The notes under the pieces were generated by a model, which saw only the letters and a program-made list of their open reading frames with translations, searched no databases and had not been told where the DNA came from. Position numbers and translations under genes: made by a program. 64,000 nt of DNA from Chlorophyllum brunneum (taxonomy: Eukaryota; Basidiomycota; Agaricomycetes; Agaricales; Agaricaceae), in the NCBI GenBank assembly GCA_963576785.1, contig OY756147.1, positions 434,001 through 498,000 of the forward strand, read 5' to 3'. This document shows, in pieces, positions 50,480 through 62,539 of the stretch. Each line of letters opens with the position of its first letter. Positions within the stretch are counted from its first letter, which is position 1.

Positions 50480-51580
50480 CTTTCCCCCGGCCGAATTCTA
50501 GAACGTGAGTATTTTTCCCTCCTGTATGACTGAAGGTGCCCTGGACCAGGATTCTAGCTCAACATGTGGCCGCTCTCTAGCCCAGCATTTGTCGTATGTT
50601 CTGGTACCTCAGGACATAGCGCGGGTGCTAGTGCTATGAAACTAATATTGGAATCAATTACCACTTTCTTCCTCCACTACTCAAGGAACCAATGAATTGT
50701 CGTGGCCTAGAACTAGCCCCTGGGCGCGCTCTCTCCCTCTCACTCCGCTTTGCGCACTTGTTGAGCCATGGCTTAACGTACTCCAGGGGTTAGTACAAAA
50801 CGGGTTTCGGTTTCTCAAATCACCACGAGGAAAATGAGAGAAGTCAACTCGTGCTGCTGGCATGAGCTCTAAGTCCTACCTCTGGCCGAGCGTTGGGAGA
50901 AAACGGCGAATAGGTGTAGTTTGTGGCTTTGTTCTTCGGTTCCAAACTCTAGCAGAATTGTACATTCAGACATTCATCAGATCGGACATGTCGAGCCAGC
51001 GTCACTTAACAACGGTATATATAACGGTGAGAAAAGAACAACGGGCATTACGAACGACAGGTACCCAGAGATTCTCAGGAGTAACTTCTTGGTAGATGTT
51101 TTAGGGTTAGTCTATCCGAGGCACTGCTCTTCGAAGTTCAGGGGAACATCCCCGAAAAAGAGCACAACAGTTCGGCATGGGGCAGGCAGGAGGTCTTACC
51201 AAACCCCACATGATGAATAAATAGATGAAACCTTGGCATGTCAATCTCAAGGCCTCGAGTCTCGAGAAGCCTATACACCAAAATTGATATTGTCAAGCTG
51301 TCCTCCAAATTCGTTACTTCGAACAAGCTATTTTTACCTCGACCGTCATCGAGCGTCGAGCCGGATCCAAAGAGAAGCTGCTTTAAATAACGGCATATGT
51401 TATACATAGTTGATTATCACTTCTGCCCAGCATCTAGGGGTGTATGCGGAGGGCCGCGCCCAGTTCATTTCCGGGTATATCGACTTGATCATAGGCTGGG
51501 TATTTCGGCCCTGCGGTAGACCATAAGGAACCAGGATAATATCCCCCTGGTCAAGTATGGGGTAACGCTATTTTTGCGAC
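50480..51580. other. Intergenic, nothing recognised
   Basis: No gene or RNA seen between the xGGH gene promoter and the first repeat of the accessory region. Confidence 0.45.
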
Positions 51581-51589
51581 CAATCAGTC

Positions 51590-51900
51590 AGAGTGGAGGC
51601 GAAGCTGTCACCTCCAGCGTCGAGCCTCCCTAAAAACGAACCGAGGAACGGTGTCCTCGTCCGTGCAAATGCCGAAATCATCGTTGAAACTCGAGAAATA
51701 AATCACTTGGCTGCTGTAAATAGAAAACATGGCCTGTCCCGCGGCGTTGTAGAGAAAATGGTGGTTGAGCGTTATAGTTGAAGTGAGTTTCATCCCCGAG
51801 TGGGATGTCATGATTATTGGTGGTAGATCGCGGCAGCATTATCTGCCTGTGGGGATTCAACTCGATTGAATTAAACCATAACTGGAACTACCTCGATGTG
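51590..51900. repeat. Repeat R1, copy 1
   Basis: Aligns with 62225-62530 (shared GAGCGTTATAGTTGAAG-like and GAGTTTCATCCC blocks). The plus-strand reading is partly similar (SSLPKNE/SSLSKNE, EINHLAAVNRK/EINALAGLDRK), but a coding origin is not certain. Confidence 0.65.
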
Positions 51901-52089
51901 TACCGTGACGGAGCGATGTTGATTAACTGGCTGAGAGAACCATTCAGTGCGTCTCGTTTACATAGCTCCCGGTGACTTGGTTGAGGATCATTGGGGCCTC
52001 GTTGCAGTACTGAAGTCAGCTGAGGGTGCGTGTGGCTTACATGCTTATGCCCATAGAGTGGGCGAAGCGACTGTTGATTTGAATGTTCG

Positions 52090-52460
52090 TACCATCAAAA
52101 CACCGTCCACCACTTGCCAATTGAGTTGTTAGGGCCGAGGAATCTACTACCGTGATAACACCAGATTATCAGAAGATACCATTGTGTCATATCTGCTATC
52201 TGAGTCGGTGCGAGCTCGCCGCTAATGGGGAATGTCCAGCACACAATCCAGTCTTCTCCGACGACTGGGCAATTCCTTGACCCACCACCATCCGCCATTA
52301 GACTAGCTTTGATATCAGATTAACTCCGCACCGAACCTATTTCTTGTATATCCCGGACCAGCGGCAAATACTACGTACCGAGCTTAGATCTAAATTTCAA
52401 ATACACTGTTGATTCACATAGCCCAATACCTCCGAATTCTCGAAGTCACTTACATCCCTC
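52090..52460. repeat. Repeat R2, copy 1
   Basis: Diagnostic blocks are CCGAGGAATCTACTRCCGTG, GTCCAGCACACA, CACTGGGCAATTCCT-like sequence and GATCTAA near the end. Partial copies occur at 55200-55420, 58310-58770 and 63100-63490, each lying downstream (3') of the following array gene region. Confidence 0.6.
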
Positions 52461-52883
52461 TCGTTTGTATATGGGTTGCCCACGCCCATAACTAGGCGCT
52501 CTGGAGAAATCGTATCCCCTATTGATATGACACGAGGCGTACTCTCTCTCTACAATTTGTATACATCCTGCGAATCTTGAGCTGTTATCCTTCCCATATT
52601 TTTTCCCCTTCCGGAAGACGGCATACACTGTATCTCCATTAAGCTGTGCCTAAACGAGTGATAGAGTTCGACTAGCAATCATCCACGCACATCATCTACA
52701 TGAACCATCCAATCCGAAGGTCATTTACAATTATTCTGATGCATGTTGTTCTGGTGCATGTATGGAATCCGCGATTAACTTCACGTCATTTGGATTAGTC
52801 GTGTTATAGAACAGGCGTTATTGTCATGTTCAGCAATGTCAGATATATATCAAGTACTGCTTCTTCGAGGTATAGCAAACGGA

Positions 52884-53448
52884 TCACCACTTAGCACCAA
52901 ACACAGTAAGCATTTGCAAGAGTTCTGAAAAGTCTAAACTCACAGCTCTGGGATCATCCCGGGGATGTTCATTCTTCATCCATGCAAAGGAAACTTTGGT
53001 TCCGTCGAGTGGTGTCCCTTTATCCTTCACGTAGTTCAAGAAATTGGCGAGACGTGCCTTGTCCGTCTCGTTTTCCTGGCAGATGGTCGAATAATCTGGA
53101 TGGTTCACGTTCACCTGGTCTTCACTGGTGTAGCTGGTATATCGAAGGGGAAAGAAGACGAACTCGACAGGCTGGTTGTCATCATCAGGGTACATGTCTG
53201 CAAAGTGGTGAGCAAATGCAAGTAGAAGATATCTCAGGCGTACGTCGGAATGTTGGGGTCAGTTTGGCTTCTTCTTTGGGAAGGTGAAATCGCCACGTCT
53301 GGTAGAAAAGCGAATGAAGTGTTAAATCGTTCCCCGCTGTGGTGATCTTGCGGCGAATCGGGAGAGTGGGGGTCCATTCTTTCCAGGTCTGAACAGAAAC
53401 CTTGTAACCGCTCCACCAAACCATTCGGGGATTGGAGACATAGAGCAT
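52884..53448 (-). CDS. Unrecognised 154-aa protein, array copy 1
   Basis: Exons 53448-53244, 53197-52944 and 52889-52884 join to 154 residues. The start is MLYVSNPRMVWWSGYKVSVQ, a Trp/aromatic-rich region with QTWKEWTPTLP and FYQTWRFHLP, then TFRHMYPDDDNQPVEFVFFP after intron 1 and DQVNVNHPDYSTICQENETD. The last residues are DDPRAW, with the final Trp and stop on a six-base exon. No signal peptide, membrane span or known motif is seen. A soluble protein is likely, with an acidic middle. Four paralogues lie within the next 11 kb on the same strand. The family is unknown to me. Coding is supported by equal splicing and frame-preserving differences among copies. Confidence 0.6.
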
Positions 53449-54327
53449 CGTGATGTTGGTGGGACGGGAACAAGGATGACTCTAGAGTGACTTATGACGG
53501 AAATTGCCGACCAGCGTCCAGCCGAGCGATTACACCTGAGGCTTCCCTGCATTCCGTTTCCACTCCTCAACCCGACTCTCGCACTGAGTGCAATGACACA
53601 TGTAACTAACACTCTGGTTAGTTTTATTCCCATCCACCGGCCCCACACCCCTCACGAACGCCACCATATCATAGTATACTCGTGCCAATACAAAAATAAT
53701 TGCTGTCCATTCGCACTCTACCTTGTGCCAGATGAGACGAGGTGAGTTTTCCTGCCCACCCAGTAGCTCCATGTCCGGTTTGTACAAATGCAAACGATGG
53801 CTCAGCGAACAACGATTCCTACACCGTTCAACTTGGAGATCACTTACAACTATTCTGCCATTGATGGATTAATTCACGTCATTCAAATCAGCAGTGCTCT
53901 GGTAACCCGGTAATGAGAAACAGCTCAGGTTGTTGAGCGGCTGCTGGTACTGTATTGCCAGCTTCCCCGAGGTCAAATATATGTCAAACAATGAATGGCT
54001 ACGTCAAGCTAGAGGAGTAAGCAGTTCTTACTCTACTACGGTTCACCGTAGCCCAACAAGCGACGCCCCTGTGCAGATAGACAGAAACTGACATGTGGCG
54101 CAAACGCCAAATTCCACGTGGTCTCCACAGATCGTTGTCTGTATGTACATATTCAGTTGGGAGATGCAAGCCAAGCTACCCACGTATTGATTATTTCCTT
54201 TGCACAACTGAAATAAATAAAAAACATGAGCATGCCAGTTACAGGTAGCATTATCATCTATAACTATCAAGAGCGTGTATCAATAGGAGCACTGCAGTGA
54301 ACCCTTCTTCAAGCTGTAACGAACAAA
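53449..54327. other. Spacer between array copies 1 and 2
   Basis: Carries the copy 1 promoter side and the copy 2 3' flank, with the repeated block ATCTATAACTATCAAG near 54257. No other gene seen. Confidence 0.45.
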
Positions 54328-54895
54328 TCACCACTTATCACCAAAGACAGTAAACATCTGCAAGAGTTCTGAAAAGTCCGAACTCACAGGTCTATGATCA
54401 TCTGGCGGATGTTCATTCTTCATCCATGCGAAGAAAACCTTGGTTTCGTCGAGTGGCGCCCCAATGTCCTTCACGTAGTTCAAGAAATTGGTGAGGCGTG
54501 CCTTGTCTGTCTCATTTTCTTCGCAGATGGCTGAATAATCTGGATGATCCACATTGACCTGGTCTTCACCGGTATATTTGGTATATCGAAAGGGAAAGAA
54601 CATGAATTCGACGGGGTGATTGTCCGGATCATCAGGGTACATATCTGTAGAGTGGTGAGCAAATGCAGTTCAAAGATACCTCAGGCGTACATCGAAATGT
54701 TGGTGTCACTTTGGCTTCTTCTTCAGGGAGGTGAAATCGCCACTTCTGGTAGAAACGCGAATAAAGTGTTATATCTTCCACCTCTGCACTGATCCTGCGA
54801 TTAAGTGGAAGAGTAGGGGTCCAGTCTTGCCAGGTCTGAACAGAGACTTTGTAGCCACTCCGCCAAACCGTCCGAGGATTGGAAACGTAGCGCAT
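54328..54895 (-). CDS. Unrecognised 155-aa protein, array copy 2
   Basis: Exons 54895-54691, 54644-54388 and 54333-54328 give 155 residues. The start is MRYVSNPRTVWRSGYKVSVQ, then QTWQDWTPTLPLNRRISAEV, FYQKWRFHLPEEEAKVTPTF, and after intron 1 MYPDDPDNHPVEFMFFPFRY. This is the most diverged copy at the N-terminus: Trp becomes Arg in the WWSGY motif, and the middle is ISAEVEDITLYS. Intron 2 is 54 nt and again leaves TGG TGA as the last exon. No known family. Confidence 0.6.
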
Positions 54896-54968
54896 GGTGA
54901 ATGTTGTGAATACTGGTGAGAAGCATCGGGAGGCAATTCAAACTAAGTAAAGTCACTGCATTTTTTTC

Positions 54969-54982
54969 GGGGGGGGGGGGGG
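54969..54982. repeat. Poly(G) tract
   Basis: Fourteen consecutive G after a T run, just upstream of array copy 2. Length may be unreliable in assembly. Confidence 0.7.
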
Positions 54983-54989
54983 TTCCGTC

Positions 54990-56017
54990 TACGTCCTAGT
55001 GTGAATTTTGCATATTGGGTTACTGTAATCGTTCATCAGTCGTATTTCCGAGCTCACTCAGGCTGTAGCCCTAGACATTGTTGACCGACCCGTCGACAGG
55101 CCCTCTACGTTAACATATTTCATGAATGTACTGATGGGATATCGCCTTGAGTGTGCTCCCCAACGTGGTACTCCAGCGAACGGTATAGGTACATCCTATA
55201 CACCGGCAAGCTCGCTGTTGGTGAGAACGTCCAGCGCATATTCCAGTTTTTTCTGCCCACTGGGCAATTCCTATCCTGACCACCATCCGCTGTCACTCTA
55301 CCCCGAACCTGGTTCTTGGTATATCCCGTACCAGCGGCGTATACCATGATATACCCGGTTTAGATCTAATTTTCTAATACACCATTCGATTCACGGGGCC
55401 TCAATGCCTCCGAAACCAGTGACATCCTTCGAATCTGAGCCGTTTTCTTGCCTATTCTTTTCTTATTCGAGCCCAACAAGTAACCATTACACACATCTAC
55501 GCGCACTATTCAACCCGGCGGTTCACTTACAATTGTTCTGATGCAATTGAGGGAGTATGAAATCCATGATCAGATTCATGTCATTCAGGTGAACAGGTGG
55601 GATTCCTGTTATTATCATGTTCACGACTGTCAGCACACATCAAGCACTGCTAAGTAATTACTTCTTCGGGGCGTGGGGGACAGTCAGACCAAACGTGTAA
55701 GTGGCTCTTATTCGCCTTCAGCTCACCGGGCCTGGCAAGGATCTCCGACACTCTTGTGTGGACAAAATACAAAAAAGATTTGTGGTGCGAACGTCCAATA
55801 CGGCAGGCAGTCACTGTCCATCTGCACAGCTGGAATGGCACAAGCCAAGTCCCCGCCCACTGCCGTCTTTCGAATGAAACTAAAATTAAGAACACGAGCA
55901 CGTCATACTACTTGTCATTTAACAAGGATCATTATGGTCTACAACTATCAAGGAGACACATATGATAGATATCCATAGGAGCACCATTGCAAAGCCTTCT
56001 CGAAAACAGCGAAGAAT
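54990..56017. repeat. Spacer with R2 copy and 3'-flank repeat of array copy 3
   Basis: 55200-55420 matches repeat R2. 55560-56015 matches the 3' flanks of array copies 4 and 5 (CTACAACTATCAAGGAGACA, CCATAGGAGCA). No intact gene seen. Confidence 0.55.
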
Positions 56018-56583
56018 TCACCACTTAAGCAACAAAGACAGTAAGCATCTGCAAGCGTTCTAACCAGTCTAAACTCACAGCTCTGGGATCATCGCGCGGA
56101 TGTTCACTCTTCATCCATGCAAAAGAAAGCTTGGTTCCGTCGAGTGGTAACCCTTTCTTCTCCACGTAGTCTAAGAAATTGGTGAGACGTACTTTATCCG
56201 TCTCATTTTCTTGGCAGATGGTCGAATACTCTGGATGATCCGCATTCACCTGGTCCTCACCGGTGTAACTGGTATATCGAAGGGGAAAGAAGATGAATTC
56301 GACAGGCTGCTTGTCAGGATCATCAGGTTCCATGTCTGTAACGTGGTGAGCAGATGGAAGTAGAAGATATCTCAAGCATACATCGAAATGTTGGGGTCAT
56401 TTGGGCTTCTTCCTTGGGGAGGTTAAATCGCCACGTCTGGTAGAAAAATGAGTAAAGCGTTAAATTGTTCCCCGCAGTGAGGTTATAGTGGATCGGAAGA
56501 GTATGGGTCCATTCTTTCCAGGTCTGAACAGAAACCTTGTAACCGCTCCACCAAACCATTCGGGGATTGGAGGCATAGAGCAT
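56018..56583 (-). CDS. Unrecognised 154-aa protein, array copy 3
   Basis: Exons 56583-56382, 56335-56079 and 56023-56018 give 154 residues. The start is MLYASNPRMVWWSGYKVSVQ, then TWKEWTHTLPIHYNLTAGNN, FYQTWRFNLPKEEAQMTPTF, MEPDDPDKQPVEFIFFPLRY and ENETDKVRLTNFLDYVEKKG. Intron 2 is 55 nt, one base longer than in copies 1 and 2. Without splicing the C-terminus would differ and stop early, so the six-base last exon (TGG TGA) is the better model. No known family. Confidence 0.6.
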
Positions 56584-57280
56584 CGTGATGTTGGTGAGAT
56601 GAGAATAAAACCTTTGAATTGAGTGACAGTGCCTTCAAACGGAAATTGCCGGCACCATGAACCTTCTCATATCTCTCCCCGGCCCAGGTACCTAAGCCTT
56701 GCACCGACAACACGTGCAACTAATGCTCTAGTTGGTTTTAATCTCATCCTTCACGATTGCGGTCTCTATCATAGTATATTTGCCCCAATACAAACTAATT
56801 GACCAGCAATGCAGTTCTTTCGCATTGTACATTGTGTCAAATGAGACAAAATACGCCGAGCGAGTTTTCCCAGCCATCCAACAGTTTCTCGCTCTTGTCA
56901 ACCTGCCAGTAACAATCAAAATTTCACGTGCTTTCTGCCTTATCAGTTATACTATGTGAATCCTCCTGTGTTCTTATTGGATCGCTGGTATTCTGATCAA
57001 GGGAATGTATGCCGCCCACCTGCACCACCAGCAGTATATCTGAGTTCATTCAAGCTGCCACCGTAAAAAATACTATCTCATGTTGTACATATTCATCTGT
57101 CTACGCTTTAGTTGGACTTCGTCAAAGTAAATCAATCTGTTAACAGAGCCTCCGTGCAGAAAATAGGTCATGAATCTGCAGAGAACATAGTGGGCATGCT
57201 CTCCGTGGGAGGACTTTGTTTCCATCCCGGTAATACGTCGAACAAGACACCAGGGTGTCATGATCCATTCGCTACGCTCC
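56584..57280. other. Spacer, no gene recognised
   Basis: Promoter side of array copy 3. Short frames only. Confidence 0.4.
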
Positions 57281-57500
57281 TCACGCACGTTGATCATCCA
57301 CCGCCTTAGTGTTGGCGACGACAGGAACTGAATGATCCTTGGCATACTTCAATGCCTCAAACTTGATTGGATACATCCTCTCTCTCCACATCCTCCTCTC
57401 ATCCCTAGGAGCCCACTTTGGCAGATACTCATCTAACTCTGAATTCGCATTCACGACCTCCATTCTCAATCCATCCGCATATTTAGAGCATGAGTAAAGG
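57281..57500 (-). pseudogene. Gene fragment of unknown origin
   Basis: The minus-strand reading KYADGLRMEVVNANSELDEY, then PKWAPRDERRMWRERMYPIK and EALKYAKDHSVPVVANTK, looks coding by composition. It is preceded by a stop-rich stretch and ends at a stop after DDQRA. It lies next to the retroelement-like relic and may be part of it or a separate gene remnant. Confidence 0.3.
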
Positions 57501-57668
57501 TTTTACATGAAATTTATGGTAATGTTAGAGGAGGAAGTGGGGTGGAGGTGAGCGTAGCAACGAGGGAGGGTAATCGGTTTGATTGTTGAACGAGGCTGAA
57601 AGGGGGAAAAGGTCCGAGAAAGTGAACCCCATATTCGTCCTGCCAAATGAATGGAGGAGGTATGGGAG

Positions 57669-58225
57669 TCATCGGCTACCCGAGTGAGAAGGTGATGTCG
57701 CTGAATAAAGTGTCAACTTGGTTAATAAGGCGTTTGGAGGATTCCACCCGCCAGGGCAAAAACTGCGGGCACTGTGTAAATATGTGGTGGGGTGTTTCGA
57801 GTAAACTACACCCGAATCGACACCAGGGTTAGGTAAGGGGTTTATGCCGAGAGTGAACAGCAGCGGACGGCAATTTGCCACTCCAAGCGTAAAGTTGGAC
57901 CAAGGCTGAGTAAGAAGAGGGTACCCGGGTATAAGGGTACTCGGGAGGTGGACGGTCATCATATAAGGACCCAGAGATGATGGTGGATGATGGTCTGTGG
58001 CATTGAACATCCAGTAGCATTTGGTCAACAGCAGTGACTCGAAGAAGCCAAGGATTGGAGAGTAGGGGGTAAACACATCCATAGAAAAAGTAGGGACAGG
58101 GAGCTGGGGAGATAGATCAGGATGGGCATTAGCACAGGAGGCAGCAGCATCGACGAAGTGGTTGAGCAAAGCAGGGATGGAGCGAGAGTGGGTGTGTAGG
58201 AAGGCAGTGGTGACGTACGGGTCAT
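57669..58225 (-). pseudogene. Retroelement-like relic
   Basis: An open minus-strand frame reads DDPYVTTAFLHTHSRSIPAL, then NHFVDAAASCANAHPDLSPQ, PVPTFSMDVFTPYSPILGFF and a Pro/Leu-rich remainder ending TSPSHSGSR. The HTHSRSIP..NHFVDAAA layout is reminiscent of the RNase H end of fungal non-LTR retrotransposons (a His-rich start followed by an N/DxxAD-like segment). Only the order and style match; catalytic residues are not clear. A short terminal match recurs near 62985-63020 (GTGGTGACGTAYGG), which fits a dispersed element. The identity is tentative. Confidence 0.3.
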
Positions 58226-58309
58226 CTGGCGCTTACATGCCTAGGCTAGTCAGCTAGGTTTGTTCCGTTCCATTCCATACACGCGACGGTTAATCTAAAT
58301 GTTCGTGCC

Positions 58310-59341
58310 ATCATACCATCAAAACCCCGTCCATCACTTGAGAATTGACCTGTCAGAGCCGAGGAATCTACTGCCGTGCTGATAACGCCAGATTCTCAAA
58401 AGGTACCCATGCATCATATCCGTTATCTAAGCTAGTACAAGATCATGAATTCAAGTTCACATGATAGATTATTGTGGACCAAAAAGCCACAATCATCGTC
58501 ATCACGACTCCCGCATTCCGCCCCCGGAGTCCGGACTCGCAAGCCTTCCTGTGCACTGGCAGGCTCGTCATTAATGAGAACATCCAGCACACATTCCAGT
58601 TTCTCTGCCCCCGGGGAATTCCTAGCTGACCACCATACGCCGTTAGACTAACCTTGATTAGGCATTCACTCCACCCCGATCCTGTCCGTACTAGTGAGTA
58701 TACCTGGCTGAGATCTAATTTCCCAATACGCCGTTCGATTCACGCAGCCACCGAAACCTGTGGCATCCTTCGAATCTGAGCTGTTTTCTTGCCTTTATTT
58801 GAGTTCAACAAGTAACCATCACGCACATCATCTACGCACTATTCAACCCGGCGGTTCACTTCCAATTGTTCTGATGCAATTGAGGGATGTATGAAATCAG
58901 ATTCATGTCATTCAAACAGGTGAGATTGCTGCTATTGTTATCATCAGGCACTGCTAAATGGCTACCTCGGGGCGCTGGGGCCAGTCAGGCCGAACGCAAA
59001 AGTGGCTCTTATTCGCCTTCAGCTCACTGGGCCTGGCGAGAGTCTCCTATACTCTCCTGTAGATGATGTGCAGAAAATGAATCGTGGTGCGAATGTCCAA
59101 TACCACACAGTTGTCCATCTGCAGTTGGAATGGGACAAGCCAAGGTATGTCAAATCCCACCCACTGACCATCTCCCGAATGAAACTGAAATTAAGAACCG
59201 AGCATGTTATACTACCTGTCATCTAACAAGAATCATTATCACCTACAACTACCGAGGGATACAACTACCAAGGAGAACACATCATGAGATGTATCAATCA
59301 GAGCAGTGCGGTGAAACCTTCATGAAAATTTAGCGGATAAT
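58310..59341. repeat. Spacer with R2 copy and 3'-flank repeat of array copy 4
   Basis: 58310-58770 matches R2 and 58860-59340 matches the 3' flanks of copies 3 and 5. No intact gene seen. Confidence 0.55.
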
Positions 59342-59904
59342 TCACCACTTAAGCCCCAAAGACAGTAAGCATCAGCAAGAGTTCTAAAAAGTCTAAGCTC
59401 ACAGCTCTGGGATCATCGCGCGGATGTTCATTCTTCATCCATGCGAACGACAGCTTGGTTCCGTCGAGTGGTGTCCCTTTGTCCTTCACGTAGTTCAAGA
59501 AATTGGTGAGGCGCGCCTTGTCTGTCTCATTTTCTTGGCAGATAGTCGAATGATCTGGATGGTCCGCGTTCACTTGATCTTCACCCGTGTAACTGGTATA
59601 TCGAAGGGGAAAGAAGACAAATTCGACAGGCTGGTTGTTACCAGGATACATGTCTGCAAAGTGATGAGCAAATGCAAATCAAAGATACCTCAGGCTTACG
59701 TCGATATGTTGGTGTCAGTTTGGCTTCTTCTTTGGGAAGGTGAAATCGCCACATCTGGTAGAAAAGCGAGTGAAGCATTAAATCGCTCCCCGCTATGTTG
59801 AAGTGGTAGCGGATCGGAAGAGTAGGGGTCCATTCTTTCCAGGCCTGTACAGGAATTTTGTAGCCACTCCACCAAACCATCCGAGGATTGGGGATATCGA
59901 GCAT
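59342..59904 (-). CDS. Unrecognised 153-aa protein, array copy 4
   Basis: Exons 59904-59700, 59653-59403 and 59347-59342 give 153 residues. The start is MLDIPNPRMVWWSGYKIPVQ, then AWKEWTPTLPIRYHFNIAGS, FYQMWRFHLPKEEAKLTPTY, MYPGNNQPVEFVFFPLRYTS and WMKNEHPRDDPRAW. It is two codons shorter in the DDDxQP segment than the longest copy, an in-frame change. Intron 2 is 55 nt. The acceptor and TGG TGA exon are kept. No known family. Confidence 0.6.
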
Positions 59905-60751
59905 CGTGACGTTGTTGAGAAGGGAACGAAGCGAATGATATGGAGCACAAGGTTGGGTTCATACAGCCAGAGTCACGTGCAAATGTTAGACTAAAGCTGA
60001 GGTCACGCCTTCCTAGGTATACGGTTGTGCGAAATTTCGCAAAAATTCATGGGTTTTTTGGAGTGTTGGGAAGGGCTGGTTTGGATCTAAGCGCGCCGGG
60101 AAGGGGAAGTATGAAAAGGATAAAAATTCGGGTAGAACATTACCGATGAGGCCCGGATAGGATGGGGACGGCCAGCGAGGCTGAGCGTTTATGGATAACA
60201 CATTTTCATTTCCGGTACTGCCCTTCACAGCTGTGTCCTTCGGTCCTCCCGTCCTCCTTTGCTCTACTTGTGACTGGTGTGATAGGTCCAGGGGCGGGTC
60301 ATCTAAGTACCTGTGAACGACATGAACGAATAAGCATATTTACCAACCCGCATCACAGAATCGACAGGATCGGAGTGAAAGGGAGAAATGTGGTAGAAAA
60401 TAGAATTGGGTATTACCAGACACCACCGACGTCGTCTCGTCGCTCGTAGAGTGTTACATTGCCAAACTGTGAAAGGTTACGGTAGGATATGACGCCTGCT
60501 GGGCCTACACCGATGATGCGGTATTGGCATAATGACCAAAGAGTTTTGATTGATCGGTGTTCTAAATTTAGCTAGGGTAGGTTCAACGTTTACACGTTTT
60601 GAGTCTGCACCGCTCTGGTCGTTCGAGCGTACGATGTCCGACTGTTATATATCCGCTCTACAACAAAGGATAGGATGCAAGAACACCCTCTTCCGACTTC
60701 CGGTCAACCCTTGATAGGACTACTACCACTCTCACTGCGCTCTAACTCCTT
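59905..60751. other. Intergenic, nothing recognised
   Basis: Promoter side of array copy 4 and upstream of the MFS pseudogene. No gene seen. Confidence 0.4.
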
Positions 60752-62130
60752 ATGCCATCTGAACCTATCGAAGCCGAACTCGCAATCCCACCAGTGTTAA
60801 CTCAAGCACAGGAGGAGGAATACCGACAACTTGACCAAGAGGGTTTGTTGACGCGAACTGCGTCTACACATATCCATACGTCATTGACACGTACCATCAG
60901 TCCACCGCTGAATGTAGTCAATGATCTCGAACAGGTACACAAGAAGGAAGGGCTCTTAATTGTGGGTTTTGAGAAAGGCAAGGGCGAGGATCCGAGAGAA
61001 TGGAGTAGAGGACGGAAGTGGTATATCGTATTTCTACAATCGGTGGGGTGTTGTCTTGACATTATGGATGTTAGGATGGTTACATTCGGAGCCGCGTTTC
61101 TTTGTCGTGCTGTCGCACTAGGCAGCTCAATCATCACCGGCGAGTACGTCTCGTACTCCTGAAAGAAACACATATATATATCATCATTAACAACCTGTTT
61201 ATCACAGTATGCGTGGCCCAGCACGCGACCTCGGAACAACACAAATTATCGCCAACTTAACCGTAACCTACTTCGTTATCGGATTCGGCATCGGTCCTCT
61301 CTTCCTTTCACCACTTTTCGAAGTCTACGGTCGTAAACCAATATACATCGTCAGCGTATTCCTATTTTTCATCTTCACACTCCCAAGTGCTCTCGCGAAG
61401 AATGCTGCGACCTTGATCGTTGCACGCCAGATTGCTGGTATTGCCGCTAGTGCTCCAATATGTAACGTCGGTGGCAGGTTTGTTCCTTCTCCTCTTCAAA
61501 TTGGGATGTTTAGGCTGAATGGTAATAGTGTTGCGGATATGTGGGCTGTGGAAGAACGTGGATTACCCATGGCTCTGTTCTCCGTCACCCTCTTGTTAGT
61601 TCGTTTTTTTCGCCTATATCACATTCAACTCACTCATTGAATTCAGTATCGGTCCATGCCTGGGTCCCATGATCGGTGGTTGGATAGGTGAGCGCGCAGG
61701 ATGGCGTTGGATCTGTACGTCTTTTCCTTTTCTATTCTACTTAAATATTGAAATCTCTCTTCACACAGACTGGGTCCTATTCATCTTCTGCTGTTTCTGT
61801 TTCATCTTCGCCTGTATCATCCCAGAAACACTCGCTCCCGTCATTTTGTGAAAAAAGGCTGACAACTTCAGAAACAGAGTGGGAATGATAGTTACAAGAC
61901 TTTGGAAGAATTGCAAAGGCTGTCTTTTGGACAGATGCTGAAGATCGCTTTGATGGGGCCATTGATTATTTTGTTTACGGACCCTGTCGTGTTGTTCATA
62001 TCCTCCGTGGGCCCTTTTTTGTTCCATTCTTATTCGCGGTGAAGGACTGACGTACCCTTGCCCTATAGTGGTTTCAGTTTGTTCAGGTGCTTTTGTACGG
62101 GATGCTCTTCGCATTCCCAGTTTCGTTAGT
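60752..62130 (+). pseudogene. MFS drug:H+ antiporter (DHA1-type), truncated pseudogene
   Basis: The N-terminal half is well preserved across five exons. It has a hydrophilic start (MPSEPIEAELA), TM segments, the MFS signature SPLFEVYGRKPIYIVSVFLF, VEERGLPMALFS and GPMIGGWIGERAGWRW before FACIIPETLAPVIL. A TGA then interrupts the expected VILRRKA-like stretch (TTG TGA AAA AAG). A frameshift follows within the loop. Beyond it the homology continues in another frame (YKTLEELQRLSFGQMLKIAL, later VLLYGMLFAFPV) until about 62130, where repeat R1 begins. The last six membrane spans are missing. The ancestor was probably a 12-TM plasma-membrane exporter of small molecules. Confidence 0.8.
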
Positions 62131-62224
62131 AGGTTTTCAGTTGGTATGACTGGTAAAACATCTGCTGACTGCTGAAAATACAAATTACTAGCACTCCTAT
62201 GCCGCTGCGCTGTAAAGAGAGATA

Positions 62225-62530
62225 GTGATTGGGGAGCTGTCAACTCCGGCATCAAGCCTTTCTAAGAACGAGGTGAGAATTCGTGTCCTTGCCCACGCAC
62301 GTGCCGAAATCTTCAGTGACATTCAAGAAATAAATGCATTGGCTGGTTTAGATAGAAAGCGTGGCTTGCGCTGCGGCACTGTAGAACAAAAACAATGGTT
62401 GAGCGTCATAGTTGAAGCGAGTTTCATCCCTGTGTGGGATGTCATGACTGTTGGTGGTAGATCGTGGCAGCGTGATCTGCCTGCGGAGATTCCATTCGAT
62501 CGAATTAAACTATAACTGGACTTAAGTGAT
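62225..62530. repeat. Repeat R1, copy 2
   Basis: Homologous to 51590-51900. It begins about 100 nt after the last MFS homology, so the repeat or a linked rearrangement probably removed the transporter's 3' half. Confidence 0.65.
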
Positions 62531-62539
62531 GTGTACGAA

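Noticed and set aside
51593..51781. Open frames in repeat R1 (also 62225-62515)
   Set aside because: The peptides are similar only as far as the DNA is, and one copy is cut short, so coding is not supported.
52884..52943. Read-through C-terminus of the array protein (SLDFSELLQMLTVFG)
   Set aside because: The segment varies by 1-3 nt between copies and has donor, branch-like and acceptor signals; splicing to RAW fits all five copies.
59019..59222. Minus-strand frames in the shared 3' flanks of the array (also 55650-55901, 54043-54270)
   Set aside because: They are not in the same frame or length between copies, so they look like repeat DNA rather than genes.
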